A stretch of DNA of 64,000 nucleotides, taken from the NCBI RefSeq assembly GCF_018889995.1, contig NZ_CP076547.1, positions 1,550,001 to 1,614,000 on the forward strand, given 5' to 3'. The DNA comes from Subtercola sp. PAMC28395. GTDB taxonomy: Bacteria > Actinomycetota > Actinomycetes > Actinomycetales > Microbacteriaceae. Each line of letters opens with the position of its first letter. The first letter of the stretch is position 1. Made by a program: the position numbers and the translations under genes. Below are positions 45,699-52,827 of the stretch, piece after piece. Under the pieces are notes generated by a model. That model saw only the letters and a program-made list of their open reading frames with translations, ran no database searches and had not been told where the DNA came from.

Positions 45699-45926
45699 AT
45701 GCCTGACCGCACCGTTTCTGATTCGATCTTCCGACTGCTCTGGCAGGTCGTCGAGATCTACGTGTTCGTCGTTCTGGTGATCAAAGACCGCAAGGTACCC
45801 AAGTGGAACGGCGGAATCGAGCTCTCTGTTCGGGCCCCCGAGCTCCTCGACTCCGGCCCCGATCATCCTGTGTGGCTGCTTCAGAACGAGCGCGATCGAA
45901 CCGGGGTTCCGTCGACCTCGACCTGA
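45699..45926 (+). CDS. small hypothetical protein, possibly truncated
   Basis: 75 residues from ATG 45699 with GAAGGGGA upstream. The N-terminal half has a hydrophobic helix (LLWQVVEIYVFVVLVIKD), the rest is charged. The end overlaps the end of the broken DUF427 gene on the other strand by 46 bp, and the last ten residues look like antisense of that gene, so the natural C-terminus may be lost. Family unknown. Confidence 0.35.
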   Translation: MPDRTVSDSIFRLLWQVVEIYVFVVLVIKDRKVPKWNGGIELSVRAPELLDSGPDHPVWLLQNERDRTGVPSTST

Positions 45927-46116
45927 ACGCGATCGTCGTAGAAGCAGATCAGGTCACGCACTGGCACGGCGTCATTGAGCGGCTCCGTGTAAGCCCACGT
46001 CCTCGATGCGCTGCTCGCCGACCACAGCCGACCAGTATGACGCGTGACCCTTATACGCGCAGGTGGTTAGCGTGTCGCTCGGCGAGAGCAGATCCATGCG
46101 AACATCCGGTGCTCCG
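45881..46116 (-). pseudogene. DUF427-family protein, fragment with frameshift
   Basis: Minus-strand peptide pieces match the second half of DUF427 proteins. From about 46116: PDVRMDLLSPSDTLTTCAYKG, then HASYWSAVVGEQRIEDVG (one frame to about 46000), then after a one-base shift AYTEPLNDAVPVRDLICFYDDR and VQVEVDGTPVRSRSF to a stop at 45881-45883. The N-terminal half is absent, and the fragment starts within the tail of a HigA remnant, so a deletion fused the two. Confidence 0.7.
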
Positions 46117-46245
46117 CGATCGCAACATCCAGGTCGTATCGACTCTGCAGGTTCATCCAGAACCGATCAGACGTACCGAGCGCGTTAGAAAGTCGCGACG
46201 CCGTGTTGGGCGTAATCGCGCGCTTGCCATGCACGATCTCGTCCA
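46105..46245 (-). pseudogene. HigA-type antitoxin, internal fragment
   Basis: VPARQMDEIVHGKRAITPNTASRL and FGTSDRFW-type LGTSDRFWMNLQSRYDLDVA (read in two parts) is the second half of the HigA/VapI helix-turn-helix domain. The first helices are missing (a stop lies upstream in frame), and the natural C-terminus is replaced by DUF427 remnant sequence. No HigB toxin gene is next to it. It is the residue of a toxin-antitoxin locus. Confidence 0.7.
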
Positions 46246-46279
46246 TCTGACGAGCCGGCACGGAGTTGCTCGGCAGGAT

Positions 46280-46591
46280 TCATAGAGGAACAGTGTCGCG
46301 TAGAAGAGAGCTGCCGATGCCGGTCTTGGCCGCCCGTGACCGCACTGCCTGATGGTCGACAACATCAACTTGTAGTCCAGTGAGATCACTCAGCGCATCG
46401 CTGAGGTGAATCAAGTCGCGCCGTTCCCCAGGAGCGAATTCAACGATGAGGTCTAGATCGGAGCCGATACGATCGCTCCCGCGGGCTGTTGAACCGAACA
46501 CGCCCGCTTCGGACACTCCGAACCGGGTCATGGTGGCGCGAATGGCATCACGAAACTCATCAAGTACTGCACTAGGTGCTTTCGCGCTCAT
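46280..46591 (-). CDS. MNT-type minimal nucleotidyltransferase
   Basis: 103 residues. GSTARGSDRIGSDLDLIVEF (33-52) is the pol-beta NTase motif with Asp45 and Asp47. Proteins of this type (MntA) AMPylate and neutralise HEPN ribonucleases in MNT/HEPN toxin-antitoxin pairs. No HEPN gene follows; instead the HigA and DUF427 remnants do, which suggests the toxin gene was lost by the same deletion. An orphan antitoxin is therefore likely. Confidence 0.75.
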   Translation of the reverse strand: MSAKAPSAVLDEFRDAIRATMTRFGVSEAGVFGSTARGSDRIGSDLDLIVEFAPGERRDLIHLSDALSDLTGLQVDVVDHQAVRSRAAKTGIGSSLLRDTVPL

Positions 46592-46702
46592 TCTTCACCG
46601 CCAATCTGCGTCTGTTCCTGATTCAAGAATAGGCCCGAACGGTGTGAGGAGCAGTGTTCGCGTGCTCTTGCTGCGCCGCGCCTTTCGTGGCCGCAGCGAC
46701 CC

Positions 46703-46985
46703 CTATCGCTCCACCCGCAGAAACTTCGCGACCCCGCGCCGCAGGTCGAGCCCCTCACTCTCGGCCCGCACCGACACCATTGCCGAGTCGCGCCCATCGT
46801 CAACCGGATACAACCGATGCACGCGCAATTCCCCCTCAACAACCACATAGTCACCCTCAACCAGACTGTCGAGAACGTTAAACGCCAGCTCGCCATCACA
46901 AACAACATCGCACCACGGCAAAACCCGAGCCCTTCGCTGCCCCCACGTACCCGGCGCAGTCTGCTTGTTCTCAATCACAAAACCG
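46703..46985 (-). pseudogene. SSB-like OB-fold protein, N-terminally truncated copy
   Basis: About 90 residues match the intact gene at 51935-52294: VLPWCDVVCDGELAFNVLD, EGDYVVVEGELRVHRLYPVDD and DLRRGVAKFLRV. The first 25 or so residues of the family are replaced by unrelated sequence reaching to 47095 in the same frame. DNA identity to the other copy is high over about 280 bp (my estimate is near 88 percent by eye). It could still be translated from an upstream start, but the missing first strand makes function unlikely. Confidence 0.7.
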
Positions 46986-47190
46986 AGGCGAATGGATGCT
47001 CGGAACCATGCTGATCGAAACGCTCCGTTTGCCCGCACGAAGAGAACGGATGCCCGGTGTGGGCAGCGCGTCGGGTATTCCCATCCGGAATACAATAGTG
47101 AGACATCGTCATTATCGAGGGTGTTGGGTCGATCGGCACTTTGCCTAGCTCGCGAAAGACTTCTGTACTACAATACTGAAATGAGTTGAA

Positions 47191-47475
47191 ATGTCGATCA
47201 GGTGGACCCCGAGCGCAGCGAAACACGGAGTCGATCAGGCCGATGCTTTGAACGCGATCGAGCTCCACGTTTACTGGCTGAGGGCGTTCGATGAGCCGAG
47301 ACTTGAGGGCGGATTGCGTCCTGATTTGTGGATCGGACCCAATCGAAGTCGCACGCAGATGATTGAAGTGTTGGCAGAGGTGACGCCACCGGCCGACCTG
47401 TTGATTTTTCATGTCATGGAGGCCAGACGCAAGATGTTAGACCTAGCAGAGGGGCACGCAGATGAGCACGACTGA
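47191..47475 (+). CDS. putative toxin of a toxin-antitoxin pair
   Basis: 94 residues. WTPSAAKHGV at the start, WIGPNRSRTQMIEVLAEV in the middle and IFHVMEAR near the end follow the layout of small RelE/BrnT-fold ribonuclease-like toxins (strand with GxxR-like turn, closing helix with MxxR). It overlaps the next gene, which encodes a ribbon-helix-helix protein, by 14 bp: the order toxin then antitoxin is usual for BrnT/BrnA. Assignment is from layout, not a clear family match. Confidence 0.65.
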   Translation: MSIRWTPSAAKHGVDQADALNAIELHVYWLRAFDEPRLEGGLRPDLWIGPNRSRTQMIEVLAEVTPPADLLIFHVMEARRKMLDLAEGHADEHD

Positions 47476-47803
47476 GAAGGAGAACAAGCGCGGCGAAAAA
47501 CTCAGCGAGTGGGCTGAGACGCTCGACCACGTTTCCGCCGATGCAATCGTCGTGCGTGGAAACGGCAAAGACTCCGGCCGAGCGCTCCTCGAAGCAGCCC
47601 TCGGTTCCGCTGAAGCTGTTGACAAAGCAATCGGTCGCCCGAACCTCAGTGGTGTCTCCGGTCGGGGAGAGTCCCCTGTTCGCCAGGTGCGCCTCCCGCG
47701 CGCCCTCGATCAAGCCCTCGTTGAGCGCGCAGCATCTGAACATCGCAAGCCCAGCGAAATCGTCAGGGAGGCACTCACCGCATACCTCGGCAAAGCATCT
47801 TGA
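47462..47803 (+). CDS. ribbon-helix-helix antitoxin
   Basis: 113 residues. The C-terminal 40 residues are a MetJ/Arc/CopG ribbon-helix-helix: VRQVRLPRALDQALVER and HRKPSEIVREALTAYL. The N-terminal 70 residues are acidic and low in structure and probably bind the toxin encoded just before. The dimer should repress its own promoter around 47100-47190. Confidence 0.75.
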   Translation: MSTTEKENKRGEKLSEWAETLDHVSADAIVVRGNGKDSGRALLEAALGSAEAVDKAIGRPNLSGVSGRGESPVRQVRLPRALDQALVERAASEHRKPSEIVREALTAYLGKAS

Positions 47804-47825
47804 CCGCCGACCAGGAAAGGAACGC

Positions 47826-48227
47826 GTGCTAGTTGTAGGCGCAGTTATCTCACACGCGGGAAAAATCCTGTGCTGCCGAAGAGCCCCAGGCAAAGCCTCA
47901 GCTGGCCTATGGGAGTTCCCTGGCGGCAAAGTCGAAGCCGACGAAACGCCTGAGCAAGCTCTGGCCCGTGAGATCCAAGAAGAGCTGGGCGTCCCGATCC
48001 TCGTCGGCGACCTGGTCCTCCGCGCAACCACCTCGGTAGACGGGCGCGAGATTGATCTCGCCTGCTACTGGGCAACTCTCCAACAAGACGCGCCAGCGGC
48101 GAGCACCGACCACGATGAGATGGTCTGGCTACCTATCGCCGACCTGATGTCGCTCGATTGGGCCAAGCCAGACCTCCCCGCAGTCTCGCGTCTCATCGCT
48201 CAAGAGCAGGCAGAGACGTCGGACTGA
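47826..48227 (+). CDS. MutT-like Nudix hydrolase
   Basis: 133 residues from GTG 47826, with AGGAAAGGAA before it. The Nudix box is GGKVEADETPEQALAREIQEELG (about 36-58) with the REIQEE core; CCRRAPGKASAGLWEFPGGK precedes it. MutT-like proteins hydrolyse oxidised or non-standard NTPs; such genes also occur in defence islands. The end overlaps the minus-strand nuclease gene by 35 bp. Confidence 0.88.
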   Translation: MLVVGAVISHAGKILCCRRAPGKASAGLWEFPGGKVEADETPEQALAREIQEELGVPILVGDLVLRATTSVDGREIDLACYWATLQQDAPAASTDHDEMVWLPIADLMSLDWAKPDLPAVSRLIAQEQAETSD

Positions 48228-49122
48228 CGGACGTAAATCCATCTCCGTCCCTGACCCAAACGGTGATGCCCAGACCCGCACAAAGTTCCAGAAGGTCAGC
48301 TGTCGGGATGCCCGGAAGAAGTATCGACGGGCGCACCCCGTTCATCACCTTCTGTGCGGTGTGCACGTAATCAAGCACCTGCCCGATCGCGTTCCGCACG
48401 TACCCGCGCGCCGACGACTTCTTCGCTTCGACGATCTCGCCCGATGTCTCGTTGTACAGGTCGGGCTCCATCACGGTATTGCCGACGGGCACGCGCAAGC
48501 GCCGAACAGTGTCGCCGCGTGCCATGAGCCAGGCTCCGAAATCGGCTTGGAGTTCGAACTCTATTCGAGAGACGGTGCGCCCCAGCTCACTCGGCTCGAA
48601 TGGTTCGAGCTCATACGAGTCGCTGGATGGAGGCGTCCAAGGCAAAGCCTGCGGCTCATTGAGCTGCTCTCCGCCGTAGGTCGGGAGCTCGCTCGTGTCC
48701 GCGTCGAGAGGCACGAGGTTGAAGATGATCCCTTCGCGTTCGTTGCCCTCGAAATCCGGAATCTGTTCAATCGCGTAAGGCACATCGGCAAGTGTGAACG
48801 CGCCCACGTAGGTCGCTTGCGTCCCGCGGGTGCGGAAAAGGCGGATGACCTTCCCGCCCTCGCCCGAATCCCGCAGAGAGCGGTTCCCACGAAGAAAGAC
48901 CTGGTCGCCAGCCTGGCCTTCGCCAGTGTAGGAGTAGCTCCCATCTGATCTCAGGCCCTCGAACTTGTCGTAGCCGTACCGCTTCCCGCTGTCAGGGTCA
49001 GTGAAGATCAGAATCTGGTCCGAGTTTTGCGGCGTAGCGATGCCGCCCTGACGCTGACCGCCCCACACGCTTTGAACGTCGCGCCTAGTCCTGACGTCGC
49101 CGATCGGTATGTCCCACTCCAC
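48193..49122 (-). CDS. modification-sensing nuclease: ScoMcrA-SRA-like domain plus PD-(D/E)XK nuclease
   Basis: 309 residues from GTG 49122. The N-terminal half (about 20-140) has GGQRQGGIATP, KRYGYDKFEG and SYTGEGQAGDQVFLRGN, a set I associate with the SRA-like domain of ScoMcrA-type enzymes that read modified cytosine. The C-terminal half (about 185-300) looks like a PD-(D/E)XK nuclease: Asp221 after EP, then Glu232-Ala-Lys234 (EIVEAKKS), and a helix with NAIGQVLDY. ScoMcrA itself uses an HNH nuclease, so this pairing is different. Type IV restriction role is inference. Confidence 0.75.
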   Translation of the reverse strand: MEWDIPIGDVRTRRDVQSVWGGQRQGGIATPQNSDQILIFTDPDSGKRYGYDKFEGLRSDGSYSYTGEGQAGDQVFLRGNRSLRDSGEGGKVIRLFRTRGTQATYVGAFTLADVPYAIEQIPDFEGNEREGIIFNLVPLDADTSELPTYGGEQLNEPQALPWTPPSSDSYELEPFEPSELGRTVSRIEFELQADFGAWLMARGDTVRRLRVPVGNTVMEPDLYNETSGEIVEAKKSSARGYVRNAIGQVLDYVHTAQKVMNGVRPSILLPGIPTADLLELCAGLGITVWVRDGDGFTSVSPTSLPALER

Positions 49123-49304
49123 GTTTTTGCCCCCGAGAACCCACGCTAACGCAGGTCGATGAGGCTAGACACCTTACAAATGAGTGATTTCGGCAGCAGT
49201 CTGCTCGATCACAACCACAAGCACGACGCCGAGGCGAATGAATGCCCGGCAGAAGTGCGTCGAACGACGTCGCCATCGCTTCCTGGCGAACGGCTCGAGA
49301 TCGA

Positions 49305-49976
49305 CTATGAGCGAGACTTCACGTAAATCCTCAGCGCTGGCAACTTGGGCAAATCGATCCAGAGAGTCATGCTGGTCTCGCTGACCGACGTGCCCGCGAC
49401 CTTGTACGCGTCAGCCCCAGCGAGATCGAGGAGTTCAGCCATCGATCCGGCCTTGGCTGCGGACACATGACCGACCTTGCGGCCCTTTCCGTAGATTCCG
49501 ATTGCGTTGGCGTCATACTGATTGTCGGGTTCTCGAACGAGCAGATACTCGGTTCCACCAAACACGGCTCGCTCGCTGTCCGTGACGTAGTAGGCCGATC
49601 CCTTGATTCTGGTTCTTACGCATTCCAGGTTTCTGAGGTCACCGACAGTCATCTTCGATTCTTCGACGGTTGAGCTGTTCGCCTTCAGAACCTTCGCTTC
49701 TGTTGCCTGCTCGACTTCATCTTTCAACAAGTTGTACTCGTCGGTCACGTCGAAGATGCTGAGCCCGTGAAGGCCGGCAATTCGCTCACCTACGACCCAA
49801 AACGACTCGGAACCGTCCTCCGCATCGACGATTTGCCTGGCAACCTTTTTTCGTAGCTCTAACGATGGTCCGCGCTTTGCCGGCGTGGCCGTGGCCTTTG
49901 CCGCGGCTGCTGGTGGCGAAGGCTTGGACCCGTACACTTCCTTGACCTGCCGATACAGGTTTCCGAATAGTCCCAT
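49305..49976 (-). CDS. HIRAN-domain protein
   Basis: 223 residues. A basic Ala/Pro/Lys linker (about 15-35), a helical middle (about 38-110) and a C-terminal HIRAN domain (about 120-215): RIKGSAYYV, LLVREPDNQYDANAIGIYG and KVGHVSAAKAG are its core. HIRAN domains bind DNA ends or 3' single strands in HLTF-type repair enzymes and also occur alone in phage-defence settings. It starts 30 bp after the HSDR_N nuclease stop on the same strand. Base composition is lower in GC than the flanking core. Confidence 0.8.
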   Translation of the reverse strand: MGLFGNLYRQVKEVYGSKPSPPAAAAKATATPAKRGPSLELRKKVARQIVDAEDGSESFWVVGERIAGLHGLSIFDVTDEYNLLKDEVEQATEAKVLKANSSTVEESKMTVGDLRNLECVRTRIKGSAYYVTDSERAVFGGTEYLLVREPDNQYDANAIGIYGKGRKVGHVSAAKAGSMAELLDLAGADAYKVAGTSVSETSMTLWIDLPKLPALRIYVKSRS

Positions 49977-50006
49977 CGACTTTCCCCTGACAACCGGAAA
50001 ACGTCG

Positions 50007-51101
50007 CTACACGTAGCTGCGGACGGTCGAACGGATGAAGTCGGCGTGTTCATAGATGTCGTCGAGCGATTCGATCGGGTGCTTGGTTTCGACCTTCGCA
50101 TCATCGAATACACCGAGATACTTCTGTTTTTTGCCGTTGAACCACAGACGGGCGATTGGTTTGCGGTTGTTGTCGTCGAGCAGCACCGCAAAGTACGACT
50201 TCGCATCGCGGTGCGTGACGCGTTGTGGTTTGACGTCGCCGCAGGCTATCGCCTTAATGATTTGGTATCCCTCAAGCTCCTCGGGAGTCGTCTCGATCTC
50301 CGTATCCCGGTCGAGATCCTCCTCGACGGCCGCGTGGCTCGCGATAGATTCGGCGGCGCCTGCCAATGGTGGAGAGGGAACAGCGGCCACGCCCAAGGCC
50401 GTCTTGAGCCGGTCGTTGACTTGCTCGTTGAGGTATTGCTTTGCCGCCTTCGTAACGAGCGATGAGAACTGTTCTCTAACCTTTTGGGTGAAGGCCCCGT
50501 CGTAAACTCTCGAAGTGAAGAATTTCACCCAGTCCGTTGAAGGTTCGCGGAACTGAGTCGCGATCTCGCGCTTCAAGGCTCCGACATACTTGAGTTCTTC
50601 GGCGGCGTTGATAATCGAGTCAAGATCGAAAACTTCTTTCGTCAGTTTCGAAAGCTCCGGAATCAGCGTCTCGTCAATGTCTGCGAGATCCAGAACCAAG
50701 AATGGCTTCTCATCCATTCGGTTCGGTGCATCGAGATCGGTGTAGAAGTTATAGACCGCACCGTTCGTTAACACTGCGATGCGCGCGTTCGTAACCGCGA
50801 AGTATCGAAAAAGTTGCGATGCATGTTCCAGGCTCAGTGCCGAAGTCGAGCTCTTGCACTCAATCAAAATCTGAACTTCGCCGTCCCGCATGATGGCGTA
50901 GTCGATCTTCTCGCCGCGCTTCACCCCGACATCTGCGGTGAATTCGGGCACCACCTCGAGCGGGTTGAAAACGTCGTAACCCAAAATTGTCGAGATGAAC
51001 GGCATGATGAACGCGTTCTTCGTCGCCTCTTCCGTCTGGATGGCTGCTCGTTGGTTCTTGACCTTCGCAGCCAATGCAGTGAGTCGTTCTTCGAAATCCA
51101 T
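50007..51101 (-). CDS. type I restriction HsdR N-terminal-like nuclease, stand-alone
   Basis: 364 residues from ATG 51101, with GGGGGAA upstream. MPFISTILGYDVFNPLEVVPEF, then Asp67 (EKIDYAI) and Glu81-Cys-Lys83 (LIECKS) form the PD-(D/E)XK site of the HSDR_N domain; YFAVTNARIAVLTNGAVYNFYTDL follows. There is no helicase. The C-terminal part (about 270-364) includes RDAKSYFAVLLDDNNRKPI and RLWFNGKKQKYLGV, a small beta module often paired with this nuclease. Often annotated as a type I enzyme, but HsdM and HsdS are absent. GC content is visibly low. Confidence 0.85.
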   Translation of the reverse strand: MDFEERLTALAAKVKNQRAAIQTEEATKNAFIMPFISTILGYDVFNPLEVVPEFTADVGVKRGEKIDYAIMRDGEVQILIECKSSTSALSLEHASQLFRYFAVTNARIAVLTNGAVYNFYTDLDAPNRMDEKPFLVLDLADIDETLIPELSKLTKEVFDLDSIINAAEELKYVGALKREIATQFREPSTDWVKFFTSRVYDGAFTQKVREQFSSLVTKAAKQYLNEQVNDRLKTALGVAAVPSPPLAGAAESIASHAAVEEDLDRDTEIETTPEELEGYQIIKAIACGDVKPQRVTHRDAKSYFAVLLDDNNRKPIARLWFNGKKQKYLGVFDDAKVETKHPIESLDDIYEHADFIRSTVRSYV

Positions 51102-51258
51102 GCTTCCCCCTGGTCGCGTCATTGCATTCTCGACGCTAGTGGACGGGCCCCGAGAATCCATCACGACTCGTGACCCCATTTCGAGGGCCATCCGTAAACT
51201 GAGCGAGGCCGACTGGGTCGTGAGACTAGATCGAGGTCAGTGGTTGCAGGTGGCTATA

Positions 51259-51585
51259 TCAGCTTGCGAGCGCACGCGCCTTGACTGCTGCAAGATCTCG
51301 CTCGAGCCGTTCGAGCGCGACCCGGAGGTCTTCGCCCGTGTGGGCGGCAAGGCCGTCGAGGATAAACCCGCGTGCCAGAGTCGAGACAGGCAGCCCGTTC
51401 GCCGCAGCCAGCGACTGTAGCGCTTCCAGCGTCTCCGGCGGGATACGCAGAGTCAACAATGGTGACGGGCCGCGATTTGGTTTCGCCCATTCGCCTTCCG
51501 GAACGTTATCGCGGTACTCCGATGTGTCGGCTTCCAGCTCGGCAGCTATTGCATCCCTCGCTTCATCGGGGATCCGATCATTCAT
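51259..51585 (-). CDS. ribbon-helix-helix antitoxin (BrnA-like)
   Basis: 108 residues from ATG 51585. The centre LLTLRIPPETLEALQSLAA and ANGLPVSTLARGFILDGL form a ribbon-helix-helix; the acidic first part and the long last helix (LRVALERLERDLAAVKARA) flank it. It overlaps the toxin gene by eight bases. Second antitoxin of this type in the island and not closely similar to the first. Confidence 0.75.
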   Translation of the reverse strand: MNDRIPDEARDAIAAELEADTSEYRDNVPEGEWAKPNRGPSPLLTLRIPPETLEALQSLAAANGLPVSTLARGFILDGLAAHTGEDLRVALERLERDLAAVKARALAS

Positions 51586-51868
51586 TGTCTCGCCTTCCCT
51601 CGTAGAGATTCCGGTGTGCGCCATTCGCAGGCCAGGCGTTTCCGCCGTAAAGCTTTCCGTTGTGTCTGACGACTATGACGACAATCACCTCGCCTCGACT
51701 CTCGCTCCAGCCTATGTAACGGTCAGATTTGCCGGACTTGCTTGCGGGGTCGGGCGACTGCAGTAAGGCGTCGGGATCATCAATCGCGTCTTCGGCCTCG
51801 GCGGGTGTTACTCCGTGCCGGTCGCGCATGTGCGCCACGGCGGCGGCATCCCACTCGATTTCAGCCAC
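51578..51868 (-). CDS. BrnT-like toxin
   Basis: 96 residues. EWDAAAVAHMRDRHGVTPAEAEDAI opens a BrnT-like fold (WD..., then RHGV), SDRYIGWSESRGEVIVVIVV is the central hairpin with its IG-S-GR-like turn and the last part (NAWPANGAHRNLYEGRR) supplies the closing basic helix. BrnT toxins are RelE-fold ribonucleases. It comes first in its minus-strand pair, followed by the antitoxin gene. Confidence 0.75.
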   Translation of the reverse strand: MAEIEWDAAAVAHMRDRHGVTPAEAEDAIDDPDALLQSPDPASKSGKSDRYIGWSESRGEVIVVIVVRHNGKLYGGNAWPANGAHRNLYEGRRDNE

Positions 51869-51934
51869 GATGACAGTGTATAACGCGAGTTTTACACTGG
51901 AGAAGAGCGCTGTGTATTTTTTCGGAACATGTCC

Positions 51935-52294
51935 TCACCGCTTCACCCGCAGAAACTTCGCAACCCCGCGCCGCAGGTCGAGCCCCACGCTTTCCGCCCG
52001 CACCGACACCATCGCCGAGTCGCGCCCATCGTCAACCGGATACAACCGATGCACGCGCAGTTCCCCCTCAACGACCACATAGTCACCTTCAGCCAGACAG
52101 TCGAGAACGTTAGACGCCAGCGCCCCGTCACAAACAACATCGCACCACGGCACAACCCGAGCCATCCGCTGCCCATCCTTGCCCGGCACAGTCTGCTCGT
52201 TCTCGACCACAAAGGCCGCAACCTGGATGCCCGTCCCATCCATCTCCACGGGATCCGACTGCACCCTGCCGCGAACCCATATCCGGCTATCCAT
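51935..52294 (-). CDS. SSB-like OB-fold protein
   Basis: 119 residues, close to the OB-fold core of bacterial SSB without the acidic tail. IWVRGRVQSDP, FVVENEQTVPG, WCDVVCDGALASNVLDCL and EGDYVVVEGELRVHRLYP match the actinobacterial SSB layout; DLRRGVAKFLRV is the last strand. It may bind single-stranded DNA in a mobile-element or conjugation context. A truncated paralogue lies at 46703-46985. Confidence 0.7.
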   Translation of the reverse strand: MDSRIWVRGRVQSDPVEMDGTGIQVAAFVVENEQTVPGKDGQRMARVVPWCDVVCDGALASNVLDCLAEGDYVVVEGELRVHRLYPVDDGRDSAMVSVRAESVGLDLRRGVAKFLRVKR

Positions 52295-52371
52295 GATTTC
52301 CTTTCGCTAATCTAGCGTCCTTACATGATTCTAGAGTAATCCTCGGTTTAGATCAAGGGCAGAATGGGTTC

Positions 52372-52704
52372 ATGTCGCATCGAGCACTGCAGTTGAAGAT
52401 TGATCGGCAATCAGAGGATGCGGCTCGCGCATTCCAGGCGATACCTGCCCGCATCGCAATCCTGGCCACCCTCAACGTGGATGGCCCTCAGACACGTGGT
52501 CAGCTGGCCGAGCGCTTGGGATTGGGCACTAGCGCGCTTCAGCATCAACTCGTGGCGTTGCGGGAGATTGGACTCGTTGTTGCCGTGCCGCTAGAAGAAC
52601 CTGATCATTATCACCGAAGCGTGTACCGCATCGAAGCGCAAAGGCTGGAGTCCGCATATAACGCGCTTGGGTTGGCGCTTGGAGTTGCTGGAGTCGCTCG
52701 CTGA
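52372..52704 (+). CDS. small winged-helix regulator
   Basis: 110 residues. ARIAILATLNVDGPQTRGQLAERLGLGTSALQHQLVAL (read in parts) is an ArsR/MarR-like winged helix, with GLVVAVPLEEPDHYHRSVYRI the wing. The ends are short and no sensor site is visible. It is divergent from the SSB-like gene, with 77 bp between starts, and may control the island genes. Confidence 0.7.
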   Translation: MSHRALQLKIDRQSEDAARAFQAIPARIAILATLNVDGPQTRGQLAERLGLGTSALQHQLVALREIGLVVAVPLEEPDHYHRSVYRIEAQRLESAYNALGLALGVAGVAR

Positions 52705-52721
52705 AGCCTTCCCGAACCTGG

Positions 52722-52771
52722 ACACCGATGTTCTGGGCTCCTTCAAACACCGATGTTCTGGGCTCCTTCAA
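52722..52771. repeat. two tandem 25-bp repeats
   Basis: 52722-52746 and 52747-52771 are identical (ACACCGATGTTCTGGGCTCC onwards). The second ends in a small hairpin, GGCTCC (52761-52766) with GGAGCC (52774-52779), that may terminate the regulator gene. Confidence 0.8.
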
Positions 52772-52816
52772 AGGGAGCCAACGTGAGCTGAGGTGGCCAC
52801 TCGCTAACCGCGCGGG

Positions 52817-52827
52817 CTACTCCTGCT
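52817..52827. repeat. left target-site duplication of IS256 copy 2
   Basis: CTACTCCTGCT here is repeated at 54232-54242 on the other side of the element. Family members usually make 8-9 bp duplications, so up to three of the eleven bases may be element end or chance. Confidence 0.8.
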
